Source: Cymbidium sinense (lineage: Eukaryota > Streptophyta > Magnoliopsida > Asparagales > Orchidaceae). From it: a stretch of 64,000 nucleotides of DNA. Of the stretch, positions 32,670 through 45,740 are shown piece by piece (positions within the stretch are counted from its first letter, which is position 1; every line of letters starts with the position of its first letter). The position numbers and the translations under genes were made by a program. The notes beneath the pieces were generated by a model that saw only the letters and a program-made list of their open reading frames with translations, was not told where the DNA came from and searched no databases. The stretch spans positions 60,295,436-60,359,435 of the forward strand of contig CM038232.1 in NCBI GenBank assembly GCA_021442155.1, in the 5' to 3' direction.

Positions 32670-35580
32670 AGGTGCTTTTGGAAAGTACCATTTTGTAAAA
32701 GAGTTTGTTTTATTAAATCTATGATGAACTTTGCCTCACTAAGCTAGTGGTAAGTAGATTATAAATTTTTATTACCTCTCTCTTCATTGATAAATTTTGA
32801 TTTTTACCTATTGGGGAGCCCAATAGGGGTTCCAAGACCTATACAGAGTGAGATCCTAAAACCTAAAAGATGTTGGCTAACTTTGCTTAAGAATGAAATA
32901 AGATAAGTTACAATGGAAGGAAAGATAGTCTCGAACTCACATAAAATGCAAGTCCACTATCGATGCTTGGAGACAACAATCATCTACTAGAGATGGAGAG
33001 AGGAGCCTTCCCTAGTGAAGTGGCCAGAAAAATCTGTGGTGTTTATTATTGGATTTATTCGTGTGTGTATATGTGAGGGAACACCACGCAGATTTGAGGA
33101 TGTACTTATTAAGGTGATCGAGTATGACATTAAGGAATAGTGTACTATCTCAAAATATAGAAATCACTACCATATGATAGACCTAATAACCTAATAAGCA
33201 CTCGTAAGGCATGATGGGTCTTCGAATATACCATAGATTTTTTTTCTCGTACTCTACTCATAAGGCAAGCCTCTATAGTTAATTACATCTTAATACTCTC
33301 AATTAAAGTAGGTTATTTTTTCTCCAAAGAATTCAAAGATAGGACTATCAATAAATTGGTTGTATTTTAGAAAATCAAGTGGGGTGGATCAAAAGGAGAG
33401 AGTTGTTATCGACATTAAAGGAGATGAGTAGGGAGTGCTCATGATGCTAGAAAACCTAGTGTGCACTGCAATCTATCCTATGGTTGGGATTTATATATTT
33501 GAAATTGAGGAGATCTATTTATTTGAGTTAAAGTTTTATTGGAAATCATGGACTTATAATTTCACAATCCAAGATTATGAAAATTCCTAAGAGATGAGGA
33601 TTTATGCTTGGAGCACCAAAGGAAAATAGCAACCTCAGATCCTAAATTTAGGAGCTTTGGCGAGGGCTAAAGTGACCTAAATCTAAGGTGAAAGTGGGTA
33701 TATGGTTTACCTCTCCATAAGAGAGAGCAAACCACCCGACTACTGGACTTATAACTGTCGGGAGTGGCAGCCAGCTAACTCCTCCTATGCTTTAAATCTA
33801 TGTAGGCAAGTCATAAGCTTTTGTAAGATGGCTAGGTTGTTATTATTTAGAAAAGAAACTAAGTCCTTAAACTCCTAAGAGACTAGACCATGAGGGGTAT
33901 GAATAATGACTTAAACCTAATGTAAATTTTTATCAAATTTCATTTTATTTGGGACTCTTTATTTTAACATGGGCTATGGGATTTTGTATGCCTAAATGCA
34001 TGAGAAGTTGATTATGGGCCAAATCAAAAGGGAAAGAGGTGTTCTTCCATCATAGGCTCTTAAAGATTAAGCCCATTCTATCTATAAAAGATGGAAGCTC
34101 TCACTTAATAAGAGTGAAACAAGATGGCAATGCATGATATTAAACATACAACGTCCAACTAAGGGGTTGCTAAATATTTCATTATCTTGATTTAATACCT
34201 AGGCTTTTATGTGAGATTATGAGTTATTTTAAAAGTTTAGTTATGACTTGTTAATGGGATAGAAAAATTTTTTTCCTAAGAGCCTAATCGCACCCAGGCC
34301 ATACAACAATCACCAATCATAAACAAACTATGAAAAGGCATGCTTTTTCTAATGCACAAGCTAAACAAAATATCAAATAATTTTATAAAGATCTCATAAA
34401 AGAATAAAAGGCCGATGCGGTCAGGTGCCACCGTATGACTTGAAAGAAATATGGGTAGCTGAGCTCTACCCTTATACAACCTAGATTACAAGAAAATAAT
34501 TACAGTTAAGAATAATGAATGTTATGGTGGTCTTCATTCATCATTCCTTCTTCTTCATTTCTTCATTTTGGCTTGATTTGGATATGCTTACTCCGAAGGT
34601 ATCACATGGTACATAAGACTTAGTCTTATAACCAATGCTCATCCTAATCCCCATAACATTCATCCTAATCCTAATGCAAAATTACATTAAAAGAGTGAAA
34701 GTAAATCTAGCTACACCTATAAAATAAATGTTAGCTAAACACACCATACAACCCAAGATTATATAAAAAAAATTTGGGCTTAGCACCTCATACATGGGTA
34801 ATCAAGCTCACTTGTCCTAACTTGAGTTATACTTAGAGACTAAGCAACCTACACAACTAAAGCATTTATATTTTTATTATGACATCCCCTTAAGCACAAC
34901 CCCCTACAGAAAATATATTAGGCTAATCATGGCCTAACATTCAGACTACGCATATACACTCTAACATCCAGTCTACTATAATATCACAAAATAAGTATAC
35001 ATCAAACCATACACCGCCTTAACATAAAGCTAGAAATGGTGACTTAATCTAATGTGTGTGAATTAAGGCTTGTGTGGTATGTCCTAACTAGGCTTTAAAG
35101 TTGTAATTTGCTAAGTGTGAGAGATTTAATTTATAAAGGGTTGATTTCTCTTTAAGTGGTTTAATTAAAAACTAAGTGTTATAAAGAGAAGAAAGAGAGA
35201 TAAGCTCTCTTTTATCCCTACCTTAAGTCACTTCTAAAGCAAGTTAATTAATTAATTTTCTTTAATGAATGGCTTATTATATATTTTAATTATTCCTAAG
35301 TTTAGATTCACTCTAAATGACCTTATTCAATGAGAAAGACATCTTAAAATTAACTAGAATGGATTACTATCATGTGATAAATGTTTATTCATTTCTTTCC
35401 ATCATGTATATCATGCATATGAATAAATCCTAAGCATACCTATACGTGCAATTTATATTTTTAGCATACTTGAATGATGAATGCAAAGGAGTGTATTTGG
35501 AATTTAAATATTTCATTTGATTGAATTATGAATGCATGCCTTTTAATAGAAAAGAGGGATTTTTCATCCATTAGTTAGAT
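32670..35580. other. Non-coding DNA, probably LTR or flank, nothing recognised
   Basis: No coding remnant is supported. The composition is less AT-rich than the left end of the window. The text around 33700-33790 (ACTGTCGGGAGTGGCAGCCAG) is LTR-like in feel but has no second copy here. A minus-strand open stretch at 34276-34479 has no resemblance to known proteins. Confidence 0.35.
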
Positions 35581-35582
35581 AC

Positions 35583-35960
35583 ACATTCACATGTATAAAT
35601 TTTTTAAGTGATTATGTCTCCATTATTTTTTGCACCAGGGGCGTAAGGTACAAGACCTACTTAGGGCAACTTAAAGCCTCATAGCCCCGGGGTGTCTAGA
35701 GTAATATACCACTTTTTTTATATACATGTAAATGTATAAGCAACTATAAGGATAGGAAAACCCATGCAAAAGTTATGTTTAATTTATTTGACTTATGATT
35801 CTTATTCATTGGCCACATCACACATACATATATGTTTTTAAGTGAGTACGGTGCTTATTTTCTACGCATGGCGTGGTATAAGACCTACTTAGGGACTACT
35901 TAAAGCCTCCGTGTGTACTAATATACCTCTTTTCTCAGATACATATGAATGTATAAAAAA
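35583..35960 (+). repeat. Imperfect direct duplication, about 235 bp apart
   Basis: About 35600-35745 and 35835-35957 share AAGTGA at the start, GTATAAGACCTACTTAGGG or GTACAAGACCTACTTAGGG, ACTTAAAGCCTC, TAATATACC and a final ATACAT-GTAAATGTATAA. The copies are a local tandem duplication with divergence. No protein is encoded. Confidence 0.75.
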
Positions 35961-37600
35961 GAACCATAATAAGAAGAAGAAGTCATGCATGAAGTCATAT
36001 TTGCTAGATTATATGATTTACATATGTGATATGAAATTCTTCCTAAGTCTTAACATGGAAATGCATAGGAATAGATTTAGACAAATGTTGTGCTCTTTTC
36101 AAATGAATTATACATTTGTAATTCCTATGTGAATCCATGTAAAGTAAAGAAAGAGAGCTTCATATTGCATATTTTATATTATCAACACATGCAAACTTAT
36201 AGCTATTTTTAATTAACATCACTCCATTATTGAGAGCTTTTGAAAATAACATGATTTAATAGTGATAATAATACACTTATTTTATTTAAATCAATGCATG
36301 CAATTAAACATAAAAGAAACTATTTCCTTTAGTTAATTTTAAAAAAAATGAATGCATGATTACATATGGCAAGCAACATTTAACATAATTGGAACATAAG
36401 CACATAATCTCATTCATTCCAATTAAATCGTGAGGACAATCGTACTAAATAAAGCCATTTAAAATAACCGAAGTTCTTTAATGTTATTTGATCTTTATGT
36501 TTGATTTGAGTTAAAGAAAGTGAAAGAGGTTTTCTTGTCCTAATCTCATTCTCCATGTGTGAGTTAATTTTGGTTCAAGGAAGAAGTAATTAGGTTGATT
36601 TTATGATTTAATTAGGTTAGGGTATGAATTAAGTGAATTAATTAATCATTACCTACATCACCTTAGGTTAATTAACTAATCAATAATGAGCCAATATGAT
36701 ATGTAACCACATGGAAAGTAAATTTGCAATGCTATTAAGAAATGAAAGGGGCCTAATGCAATTGGCTCATGATTAATAGTTAATTAAGCTTAAGAGATCT
36801 CACTTAACTATTTTTATGGTTTTCTCACACATGTGAGCTAATCATAATTTCATTATCTCCCCCTTTGGGTTATAGAACACCCAAAAAACTACCCAAGATT
36901 AAATTAGAGAAAAAGATTCAATTGAATTAATTAAGTTCATTAATTAACTAATTAAACCTTAATTAATATTAACTAACCAAAATGAGATGGCCTTACAAAA
37001 AGAGACAAAGAAGGGAGTCTAAGTCTCAACCCTTAAATCCTTTCAATTAGTTGATTAAAGTTCATGTATGATTTGGATTTTGATTAATCTTGTTGATTAA
37101 CTAATTAAGGAGTATTAATTAATTAATTATTTAAGAGGGATTAGAGAAGATTTAAGGAAAAGATTGGAAGAGGGAGTTCCAATCCATTTCCCTATACTTC
37201 ATCATCATTATAGAAGCTAATAAGCTCAATTTATTGATTAATTTATTGTTCATTTGCTTAATTATTACTAACTACATTAAGAAGGTGATTAAGGATTAAA
37301 ATTAGTTTCTCTAATTAAGCAATCAATAAAATCTCAAAAAAATAGTGGAGGTAGAGGTCTTCCCTCTAAACATGCACAGAAAGTTTGAGATTAATTAGAT
37401 GGTTAATTAGGGAGTAATTACTCTAATTATATTTCTAATTAAACTTTAATTAAGCCAAATCCACTGCTCAAAATCAATAAATAATAATTCCCTTAGATTA
37501 TACTCTAAAATATCTTTAAAATGAGCCTAAGTTTGTATTCTTTTTGATTTTTTTAGAATTAGCTATGAATTTAGGAAGTTTTAGAATTAAAAACTAATTA
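35960..37600. other. AT-rich non-coding DNA
   Basis: Nothing coding is recognised. TTAATTAA-type words and A/T runs are abundant from 36570 to 37500. Probably U3 or spacer sequence of an old LTR element. Confidence 0.4.
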
Positions 37601-38480
37601 ATTAGCCCTAATTAAAGCCTTAATCCCATCGGGCCACGTGGCGGCTGATGCGGCACGATTTCCACATGGCATGATAGATGTCGCTATTTAAGTTGTCACA
37701 TCTGAGTGCTGACTCAGATGGCGGCGCACGCAGTAACTCGTGGACCATCTAATCCAAGATCGGACAACCACGATTAAACTCATAGTTTTGAGGGATTAAA
37801 CAGGGGCTCTAAGTGTGATTTGATTAGGATTGTCCATCTCGATCACGAAATGGACAGTCCATGATCTATCTCCTCTCGAGCATTGAGCAGTAGCTACTGT
37901 CCATCGATCATCACGATTTGAGCTCACCCAAGCTCGGATAGAGATAAAAATGATCCCACACCTTCGGGGAAGCACAACAAACAAATCTAATGGTGGAAAT
38001 CACATTACATTGAAATTTCTTTTATAAAAAACCAAGCTATTTTCATTCAAGGATTGATTTTAGTATCATACCTCACTAGAGCATATGACTGCAGTTCCAA
38101 CGATTAAGAAAGCTTCATTTGGTAGAAACAAAGCTATGTTGAGCCGCACGAGCTTTGATTTGGTATAGTTTGCTCGGAAGACCAATCCACTAGGCGTAGG
38201 TGCTCGGGCTTGATCGAACTCTACCCTTCGGCCGTCGAGAAGCTTGGGAAATGATTCATTATTGCTTTATTGGCTCTAAGGAAGGTGTGTGCAAAGTTAA
38301 TTGCATTTTGGTGGATATTTGAGCAAATGGGAATCAAAGGTGGCCTCCCCTATTTCAATTTTGTTTAAAATTGAGAATGGAGATTTTGGGGAGCCTTGGA
38401 AATGGCTCAGGATTCTACTTGGATCTAGGGTTGAAAGTGTGAGTGTGAGTGAGAATGAGGGGGTACACCCCCTCATTCCT
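37600..38480 (+). promoter_or_regulatory. GC-rich promoter-like patch with G-box and inverted repeat
   Basis: Against an AT-rich background this patch has a 10-bp palindromic G-box GCCACGTGGC at 37633-37642, a TATTTAA stretch at 37685, and CATCTGAGT/ACTCAGATG arms around a 4-base spacer at 37699-37720 that includes TGACTCA. Plant bZIP factors bind G-boxes and TGACTCA sites, so a promoter is plausible. The likely owner is a retrotransposon LTR, since no host coding exon follows: plus-strand open stretches at 38301-38483 and 38579-38767 are short and unlike known proteins. Direction is uncertain. Confidence 0.35.
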
Positions 38481-38879
38481 TAGGTCGGATGGCCATTGAT
38501 GATTTGGATTTTCCTTGATCAATTGGCCACATCAGAGGCTAATGGAGGTCTTTGGGTGCATGATGTGGCTCAATTTAGTTGGGTGAGGGTGTGGAGGTGG
38601 CTACCAAGTTAGGAAGTGCTTTTCCTTGGTGGTTTGGAAAGCTCCAATGGGGATGGAGAGGTAATTTCACCTCCCCATGGATTATGGCCAACCCAAAAAT
38701 CTTTGGGTCTGGTCAACCATGGTCCAAGGTGCCTAAGTTGACCTATGAAAGGGTGTCAAGTGGCTAGGGGGAGATAATGATTCAATGGGCATGTGTCTTA
38801 TCTCATGGGATGCCCTAAACTTAAGGGTAAAATTGTCATTTACCTATGGGTTTGATTTGGGCAGATTTGGGATGGGTCA

Positions 38880-40135
38880 AAAGTTGGTTAGCCCAAATTT
38901 TAAGTGGTTTGGAGTTTGTTTGGTTTGATTTGGCTTGATTTGACCTATTTAGGTTAAATTGGGTTTAGTTGTGTTGAGTTGACCAATTGGTCAAATTGGA
39001 TCAAACCAAGGGTTGGGTCAAGTTCACATGACCAATTGGAGTGTATTGGTGTCATTGATTTGATTCAATTTGCTTTGGATTTGGTTATGGCTCATTTGGA
39101 TTCATATAGGTCAAATGGATCAATTTGACCAAATTGGGTTAGGTTAGGTGTTGAGTCAAGTTCAATTGGCTAATTGAAAATGATTGTAGGCTTTGGTTTG
39201 ATTTAATTTGGAGTTAATTTGAGTTTTGGCTAATTTGATCCTTTAGGTCAAGTTGACCAATTGGTCAACTTGGGCTCAATTATGGCTTTGGTCAAATTCA
39301 ATAAGTGATTTGCAGTGAACTTGAGTCATTGGTTACAATCAATTTGAATCAAATCATAATTTGACCCATTATGGCTTTTTATGCCAATTTGGGTCAACTT
39401 GGATCAAATGTCCAATTAGGCTTGGTTTGGCTGAAGTTAAGGTTTGGTCATGTTTCATTGATCATGAGTGGATTTGAATCAATGGTTTCAATCAATTTGG
39501 TATATGGTGGATTTTGGCTAGTTTGGGTTTTATTTGGGTTAAGTGTTGACTTGGTCAATGCTAGGTTGACTTGGTTTGACCCAATTTAAGACAATTGACT
39601 AACCTAGGATGATTGTTGATCATGTTGTGAGGTTTGGATGGAATTAGTTCAATCCAATTTGGGTTGGAATATTTAGCTCAAAAAGGTCCTTTAGGTCACT
39701 TTGGGTCAAGTAAGCCTAAATGGTTTAATTGGCTTGATCATGGCTTGATTCAAGTTTAGTTGAACTCACACATGAGCCTAGGATTAAAATATAAATCCAA
39801 TTGCAAGTGATTTGGATCCATATGGATTTTGGCACATATGACAATTTCAAGTCAAAAGGGCTAACTTGGGTTTGATTTGGGTTAGCTTGGATATGGTTTG
39901 ATAATGGTGGTTTATGCTTATATTTAGGTCAATGATTGTAGGAATGATTGAATCATGAAAAAGTTCATGAGTTTTGAATTGGTTTGGGTATCATTTAGCC
40001 GAGTTCAAGAATTTGGCTAAAAGGGTGTGTTAAATTTGATTTGATTTGGATTTCAATCATTTGGAGTTTGGAATTTGATTTGAGATTGAATTTGATGTTT
40101 GGTTTGAAAGAAGGAAGCAAAGGTCGGTTCAATTA
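38880..40135. repeat. Field of degenerate TTGGGTCAA / GACCAATTGGTC repeats
   Basis: Across about 1.2 kb the words GGTCAA, TTGGGT, GATTTGG and their complements recur every 15-40 bp without a fixed period. The most ordered part is a perfect 24-bp palindrome at 39249-39272 centred on AATT. Similar half-copies occur at 38985-39000 and 39028-39036. The field looks like amplified low-complexity sequence of an LTR and has no coding content. Confidence 0.7.
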
Positions 40136-40334
40136 TATAGGGTAGGCAAGTCTTTCTAAATTCCTAAGGCATACCATATTCTTATGCTAAACCATCTAAG
40201 TCTCTAGGGTTAGGTTAAGTGTTCACCTAATCACTAGAAGTGTCTTAAGACTAAGGAACTCTTAATGTCTATAAGAGTCCTAGATCTATGATAAGGACAT
40301 TGAGAGCTCACTCCAAAAGTGAGGTCAAGAAGCC
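40136..40334. other. Short non-coding junction
   Basis: Joins the repeat field to the truncated edge of copia 2. Nothing recognised. Confidence 0.4.
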
Positions 40335-40499
40335 ATCAACCAAATTAAGTTTAGTAATTTTATTAAATAAATGCATGTTAATATGACAAAATCATTTGTT
40401 CTATAAACAAACATCAACATAAGTGCTTTTAAAAGTAAATTTAAATTTGCACTAAGAAAATTTTTCAATTTAATTAAATAAATATTTATATATTAATGG

Positions 40500-40800
40500 T
40501 CAATTAACAAAATAATTTTTTAGCTCTAATAACATGATAAGATGTATAAAATTCAACATTTAAACCTTTATCACAAAGTTGGCTAATAGAAATCCAGTTA
40601 TGCTTTATACCTTCAATAATAAATACTTTATCTAAAATAATATAATTTTTTTACTAATAGAGCCAATACTAATTATTTTACCTTTAACATTATCTCCATT
40701 AACCACAAATCCATCTCCACTTAGCTCTAAGTGTGTAAATTTGTTCCTATCACTCATCATATTCCTTAAACACTTGCTATTCAAGTACCATATGCCATCT
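40500..40800 (-). pseudogene. Copia-2 protease remnant
   Basis: The minus strand gives MWYLNSKCLRNMMSDRNKFT near 40800-40740, the counterpart of WYLDSGCSRYMTGDKDKL in copia 1, followed by NVKGKIISIGSIS and LANFVIKV text. The catalytic DSG has become NSK, so the protease is inactive. Confidence 0.8.
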
Positions 40801-40812
40801 TTGATTTTTCTT

Positions 40813-42090
40813 TCAAGGCATTCCTATAAAGAAAAAATCACTTGAATATTTGGGTCCACATTTTATGGAAAATTTGCAATGTATGTTATGTAGCTTGAGT
40901 TTCATTTTTAACTTTAGGCAACCAAACAAATTTAGATTTTGGAAATGCTTGTGATTTACATGCATGATAAGCAAATGATATATGATATTTTTTTTTGTTA
41001 CAAAAATTACTCCAATCATTAGTATTTGCATAAGGTGTGTATTCAGATGATTGATATGCATGAAATGATCTACCTATTATAAATGAAGATGTGAGCAAAA
41101 CATAAATTTAATCTTGCATTTAACAAAGTATTTTTTTTTTATTTTAAAATTTTCAATATGCAAAGATTGATCCACTAAAAATTAATGTTTATTTTTAACT
41201 CTTTACACTCATCTTTTAGAGATACATGTAATTCTAAATTTGTCTTTATATTTTCTTTTTAGCTTTATATATTCAATAATCAATTCATTAAATGCATCAA
41301 CTAATTCTTCTAAAGAAATATCATCACATACCTCATTAGTGGTGTCTCCATTTGCCATAAGACATATATTTATCTTCTACTTGACTCCTCCAAGTCTAAA
41401 TTCGCCCACAAGGTTTTCTACTTTTTCTTTTAATGCTTTTTATTTTTCAACTTTTCTTATTTTTAATCTTCTTTTCTTTCTTTGAACTTTCAATTTGCAA
41501 TTTTTGGATCATCTTCTCGACAAGTTCAAGCTTTTTAAAATTGTAGAATATAACACCTTCTCCTAGTATATTAGTAGTTTTTATTTTCTCTTTATTATGA
41601 AAAGCATCATTTAGTTCTCTTTGAACCATTACTTGTTCATATGCAATAAGAGAAGCAAGAAGCTGGTCAAGTTGATATGAAGTTAAATCATTAGTTTTAC
41701 TTATAAATGTTATATTAACATCCTAAATTTTTTGAAGAAATCTCAAAATTTTATGAATTAAATCTTGATTTTTGTGTTTTCTTCCAAGAGAATGCAATGT
41801 ATTTATGATTCTCAAAAAAATGAATATGCATATCAAAATAATTTTGTTATGTAACAAACAAATAATTTATATTCATGCACTAATCTACTTATATGAGCAC
41901 ATTTAACTTCATTAGTGCCTTTATGAGTAATAATCAATTTATCCCAAACTTGTTTAAAAAATATACATAAGATTCTCATGTAATCATTGAGAAGTGAAGA
42001 AAATATTACAAGCTTTTACATTTAGTTCATCCAATTATTTTTCATGAGTAGTCCATTCCTCAGAAGGCTTTTTAACTTTCATGTCATTAG
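40813..42090 (-). pseudogene. gag: Copia-2 gag remnant
   Basis: The zinc knuckle region (41098-40886) reads PYANTNDWSNFCNKKKYHIS where copia 1 has CNYCDRKGHISFDC; the first cysteine is serine and one lysine is inserted, so zinc binding is lost. Further right, 41629-41447 is the lysine-rich linker (NDAFHNKEKIKTT), and 41850-41750 reads LRIINTLHSLGRKHKNQDLI, matching copia-1 text MKIINTLHSLGKHIG. At 42080-42010 the N-terminal part reads MKVKKPSEEWTTHEK. The primer site is not recognisable next to the LTR. Confidence 0.8.
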
Positions 42091-42104
42091 GATATGGCTA
42101 TGTG

Positions 42105-44562
42105 TTGATTGGGTCTGTTGTTAAACTTTGTAGATGAGTAAATGAAAATGGTTTGATTCTAAAATAGAGTGAGCTTAATAATAATCTAATAATAAAAGTA
42201 ACAAAATAAAGTTCAAGTACAGAAAAAAAAAAGATAAGAGACACAAGATTTTTATGTGGAATAACCACATAAAAAGCCAACATATGTCTGCGCCTAGTAT
42301 CCCATGCTAGGAATTTTGATAAATTAATAGAATTATAAAGAATCCCTCATATGCTCCTACATCGCATAAAATCCCAAATGATACACAATTCTATAAGCAA
42401 GTACAACCCCAAACAAAGTATATACTTTCATATAATGGTAAGTACAACCCCAATAACTTCAAAGTACAAAAAAAAGAATGAAAATCTAACTCTCCGATTT
42501 TAAAATAAATTTTCTTATAATTTCAACTAAGAAATAATAAGACAAATGAAAAAGAGCTCATAAATTATATATTTTTTATTTTGAATTTAAACTATGTAAT
42601 GATATGAACTTTAAAAATAGCTTGATGAAAAGCACTTAAACGAAATCAACCTTAGAAAATACTTGCATAAAAAATTCAAACATAAAAGCCTTAAAAATGA
42701 AAAGTTTTGAAAAGCAACATATTAAATTAATTTTGAAAACTTTTAAGATGTAACATTGGAAATCAAAAAAATAAAATGATGATGATATGGGATATTCAAA
42801 AACACTTGAAATTGAAAATCAAAAACTACTTAGAAAGATCAAAATTTAATTAAACCCAAATAAAGATCAAAACAAATTCAACACAAATTACATAAAATTG
42901 AAATTATCTTACTGAAGTCTCTAAAAAGTATGATGGTGCCTAAACAACACTTAAATTTTTGTCCCCCAAAGCTAGAAGATTGTTTGAAGAAGAAGAAGAA
43001 GAAGTCACCCCTTTGAGAATGCTTGAAAATGAGAACAAGAGGAGAGATATTGAACAATTGAATCAAAGAGAGCACTTGAAATCTTTCATGAAGTGTCTCG
43101 GCCAACTTAGGCTCTTAAGAAGAGTTGTAAGCTCCTAAAGCAACTTGTTAAATAGAGAATGAGCATAAGAGGGTTGGACAAGAAAAAGGAAAAAAATGAG
43201 AGGGTAAATGTTTATGGAAATGGTTTGATTTTGAAATACAAAGGACTTTCAATTGAATTTGAATTAACACAAATTTATACACTAAAGGATCAACAAAAAA
43301 ATTGGATGAAAGAAGATTTCATGCACTTAACTTAATTAATTAAGAAATCATTTAAGGAAGAAGGTTGAAATAATTTGAAGTAAAGATAAATTAAATATGC
43401 AAGATATATGAGACAGCCAGAAGCTTCAATATTTGAATCAATCTTAAGTAAATACAAGATATATTTAGAAGAAATATAAATTACTAAATTAATGAGTAAC
43501 TCAGAATTCTTTTCAATTTAAACAAAAATTAAATAGATTTATTAAGTGCATATGTTGGGTGACAAAGGTGTTTCCAGCAATAAAGTAATTGCGAAGTAAT
43601 TTAAATCATTTCAAATAATGCAAGTTAATAAATTAAATGCTTAAAGAATTTAAAATTTTAAACACAATGAATTCAAACTAAATGAAGATGGGGGTTGGCC
43701 ATGATTAATTTTAAAAATATATTAATAAATAAGAAACATGTTAATTTCTATCGATTTTGAATTTAAACAATAACTGAATTAATTTACATTGAATATAGTA
43801 AATTTAAATCAATGAAGGCGAGCCAAACATGCCATCCAAGTAGAAGAAAATAAACAGAAATAATTTATGGCATAATTCAAATTTTGAAATCAAAGCAATT
43901 TGAATTTTTTTTAAAAAAAGTTAAATATGGAAATTAATAAAGGGGTAATTTAAATAAAGTAAATTAAATATTCCATGATAAAAAATCTTCAAAAATTCGG
44001 CCATTCATGTTGGTCCAAATGAATTAAATGCAAAATAGGATATTAGAGAAAATGAAATAATATGAGAGAGAAAATTATAATATAATTAATTAAATAAATA
44101 AATCATGTCACATGCTAAAATAAATGGATAAAATATTAAATAATGCATGAGAATGGAATAATTTGATATTAAATAAACTAAACTAAATTTTAGATGCAAT
44201 GAATGAACCTTAAATTAATGCAAGTGATCAATTTTTTTTTAAAAAAAGGATAATTTCATGAAAATTAAACAACAATGCAAATATAGAATTGACAAAATAT
44301 ATGCAAAAAATCAAAATAAAAGAGATGAAAATATTTTAGCAATTTTAATCATTTTATGTAATTTAGTTACGTTATTATTCAATCCCTAAGAAATATTTCA
44401 AACTATCTAAGTCTAAGCTAATTTGTCCTTCACAAGTTCACTAAATAAACTAGTACTCATAAATTTCCTAAAATATTTGAATTAAACCATTGGCATCTTC
44501 CAATCATATGTTTGTTATCATCAAAATAAAATAATTATATCATGGGGCTCATGGAGTCAACA
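42105..44562 (-). repeat. 5' LTR of copia 2
   Basis: The right edge is defined by GGAGTCAACA, which on the element strand is the LTR start TGTTGACTCCATGAGCC, like TGTTGGCTTAATGAGCC in copia 1. The inner edge (about 42105) is estimated. It includes a GAA microsatellite at 42986-43004. AAGTACAACCCC-like text near 42390-42450 parallels the copia-1 LTR near 20900-20950. Confidence 0.75.
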
Positions 44563-45059
44563 CCTCTGACTTGCAACTCAAGCCCATATTGAAGAAAAGT
44601 TTCAAACTTCAATGAATTTTCATAGAAAGCTCTATTCTATGGATACCAATGTCATTTTGATCTTTACTCCAAAACATATATCTTTCCTTCTTGACTCTAA
44701 AGATAGAGATAGTAGGTTTTGGAATCTATGAAAATATTTTTATGATATTGCACTTGATGAGCTTCTTGATGAATTACCTCCTCTAAGTGACATTCAAAAT
44801 TCCATTGATTTTATACATAAAACCATTATTATTATTAGATGAACTTTATTGAGCTTGTTGAGATAAAAAGATGAGTTAAATAATTACTAAAAAAATTTAT
44901 ATTTAGGAATGTCTTAGCCTATGTGTTTCAAATTTTATAAATTCCTAAGAGAATGGAATGTATAGTATGTGTGCGGATAGTCAAGTAATAATTAAAATTA
45001 TTATTTAATATAAGTTTTCTTTTCTAAATTAGATAACAAATTAGATTTAATCACAAGGA

Positions 45060-45740
45060 CCAATTTTTTCTTAAATGGATATAAAAAGTTGTTATCATTG
45101 AATTGAAATTATGTTAGGAGATGATTGAAAACTACTTTAAAAATCAAGATAAACTTTATGAGTGGCTCGGTATGCCCTTTAGACTTTCAAATTTTCCTAG
45201 CATGCTTATGAGATTAATGAATGTTGTGCTTGAAGTAGTATAAATAACTTTCTGGTGTATTTTGATAATAATTTAATTTTTAATGCTATTAAAAGTGAAC
45301 ATCTATAACATGTTCAGCAAGTGTTTGAAATACTTAGAAAAAAAGTAAACATTAATTTAAAAAATGTTTATTTCTATAAATAAAGTTGATTTTTCTAGGA
45401 TTTATCTTGTCCACAAGCCATCAACCTAACCCCTCTAAAGTTAAAGTAATCTTAGATTGACTCTTACCTAAAAGTTTTTCTGAGATTAGAAGTTTTAACG
45501 GGTTAACAACTTTTTATAGGTGTTTCATCAAGTACTTTAGTACTATTGTAGCTCTAATCACTAATATATTAAAATTATATAAATTTTGTTGAGCCCTTGT
45601 AGCATAAAGGGCTTAGTACAAATTTCCAACTCTAACTATCATTTCTTAAAATTCATCTAACACTCAACAAAAATTGAGTTATAGGCATGCCAAGTTGGTT
45701 GAATTTTTACAAGACTACTCTTTGTTCTTAAACAATTAAA
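45060..45740 (+). pseudogene. Chromovirus-1 reverse transcriptase and RNase H remnants
   Basis: The strand reads [23 protein letters not shown] at about 45160-45222, the MPFGL-NAPSTFMRLMN box of Ty3/gypsy reverse transcriptase, then HVQQVFEILRKK-like text near 45310-45345. FLGFIL follows near 45395, then SFSEIRSFNGLTTFYRCFIKYF near 45470-45535. The catalytic YFDDILIYS has become YFDNNLIFN, so activity is gone. At 45672-45750 the tail of RNase H reads LSYRHAKLVEFLQDYSLFLN and the IDGLSK form of the ADALSR box. Many frame slips. Confidence 0.85.

Larger units (their letters stand above)
40335..44562 (-). mobile_element. Copia 2, SIRE-type relative of copia 1, truncated
   Basis: From 40335 the sequence follows copia 1 from about 18405 upwards: AGTTTAGTAATTTTATT and GCATGTTAATATGACA match text at 18420-18455. 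It continues through protease, zinc knuckle and gag to a 5' LTR of about 2.4 kb ending at 44562. Integrase, reverse transcriptase, RNase H and the 3' LTR are absent, lost at the 40335 break. It is more decayed than copia 1 and was probably inserted earlier. Its right end touches chromovirus 1. Confidence 0.82.

Noticed and set aside
38301..38767. Two short plus-strand frames that might be a host gene
   Set aside because: They are 60-62 codons, share no family motif, are separated by stops and lack convincing splice context.
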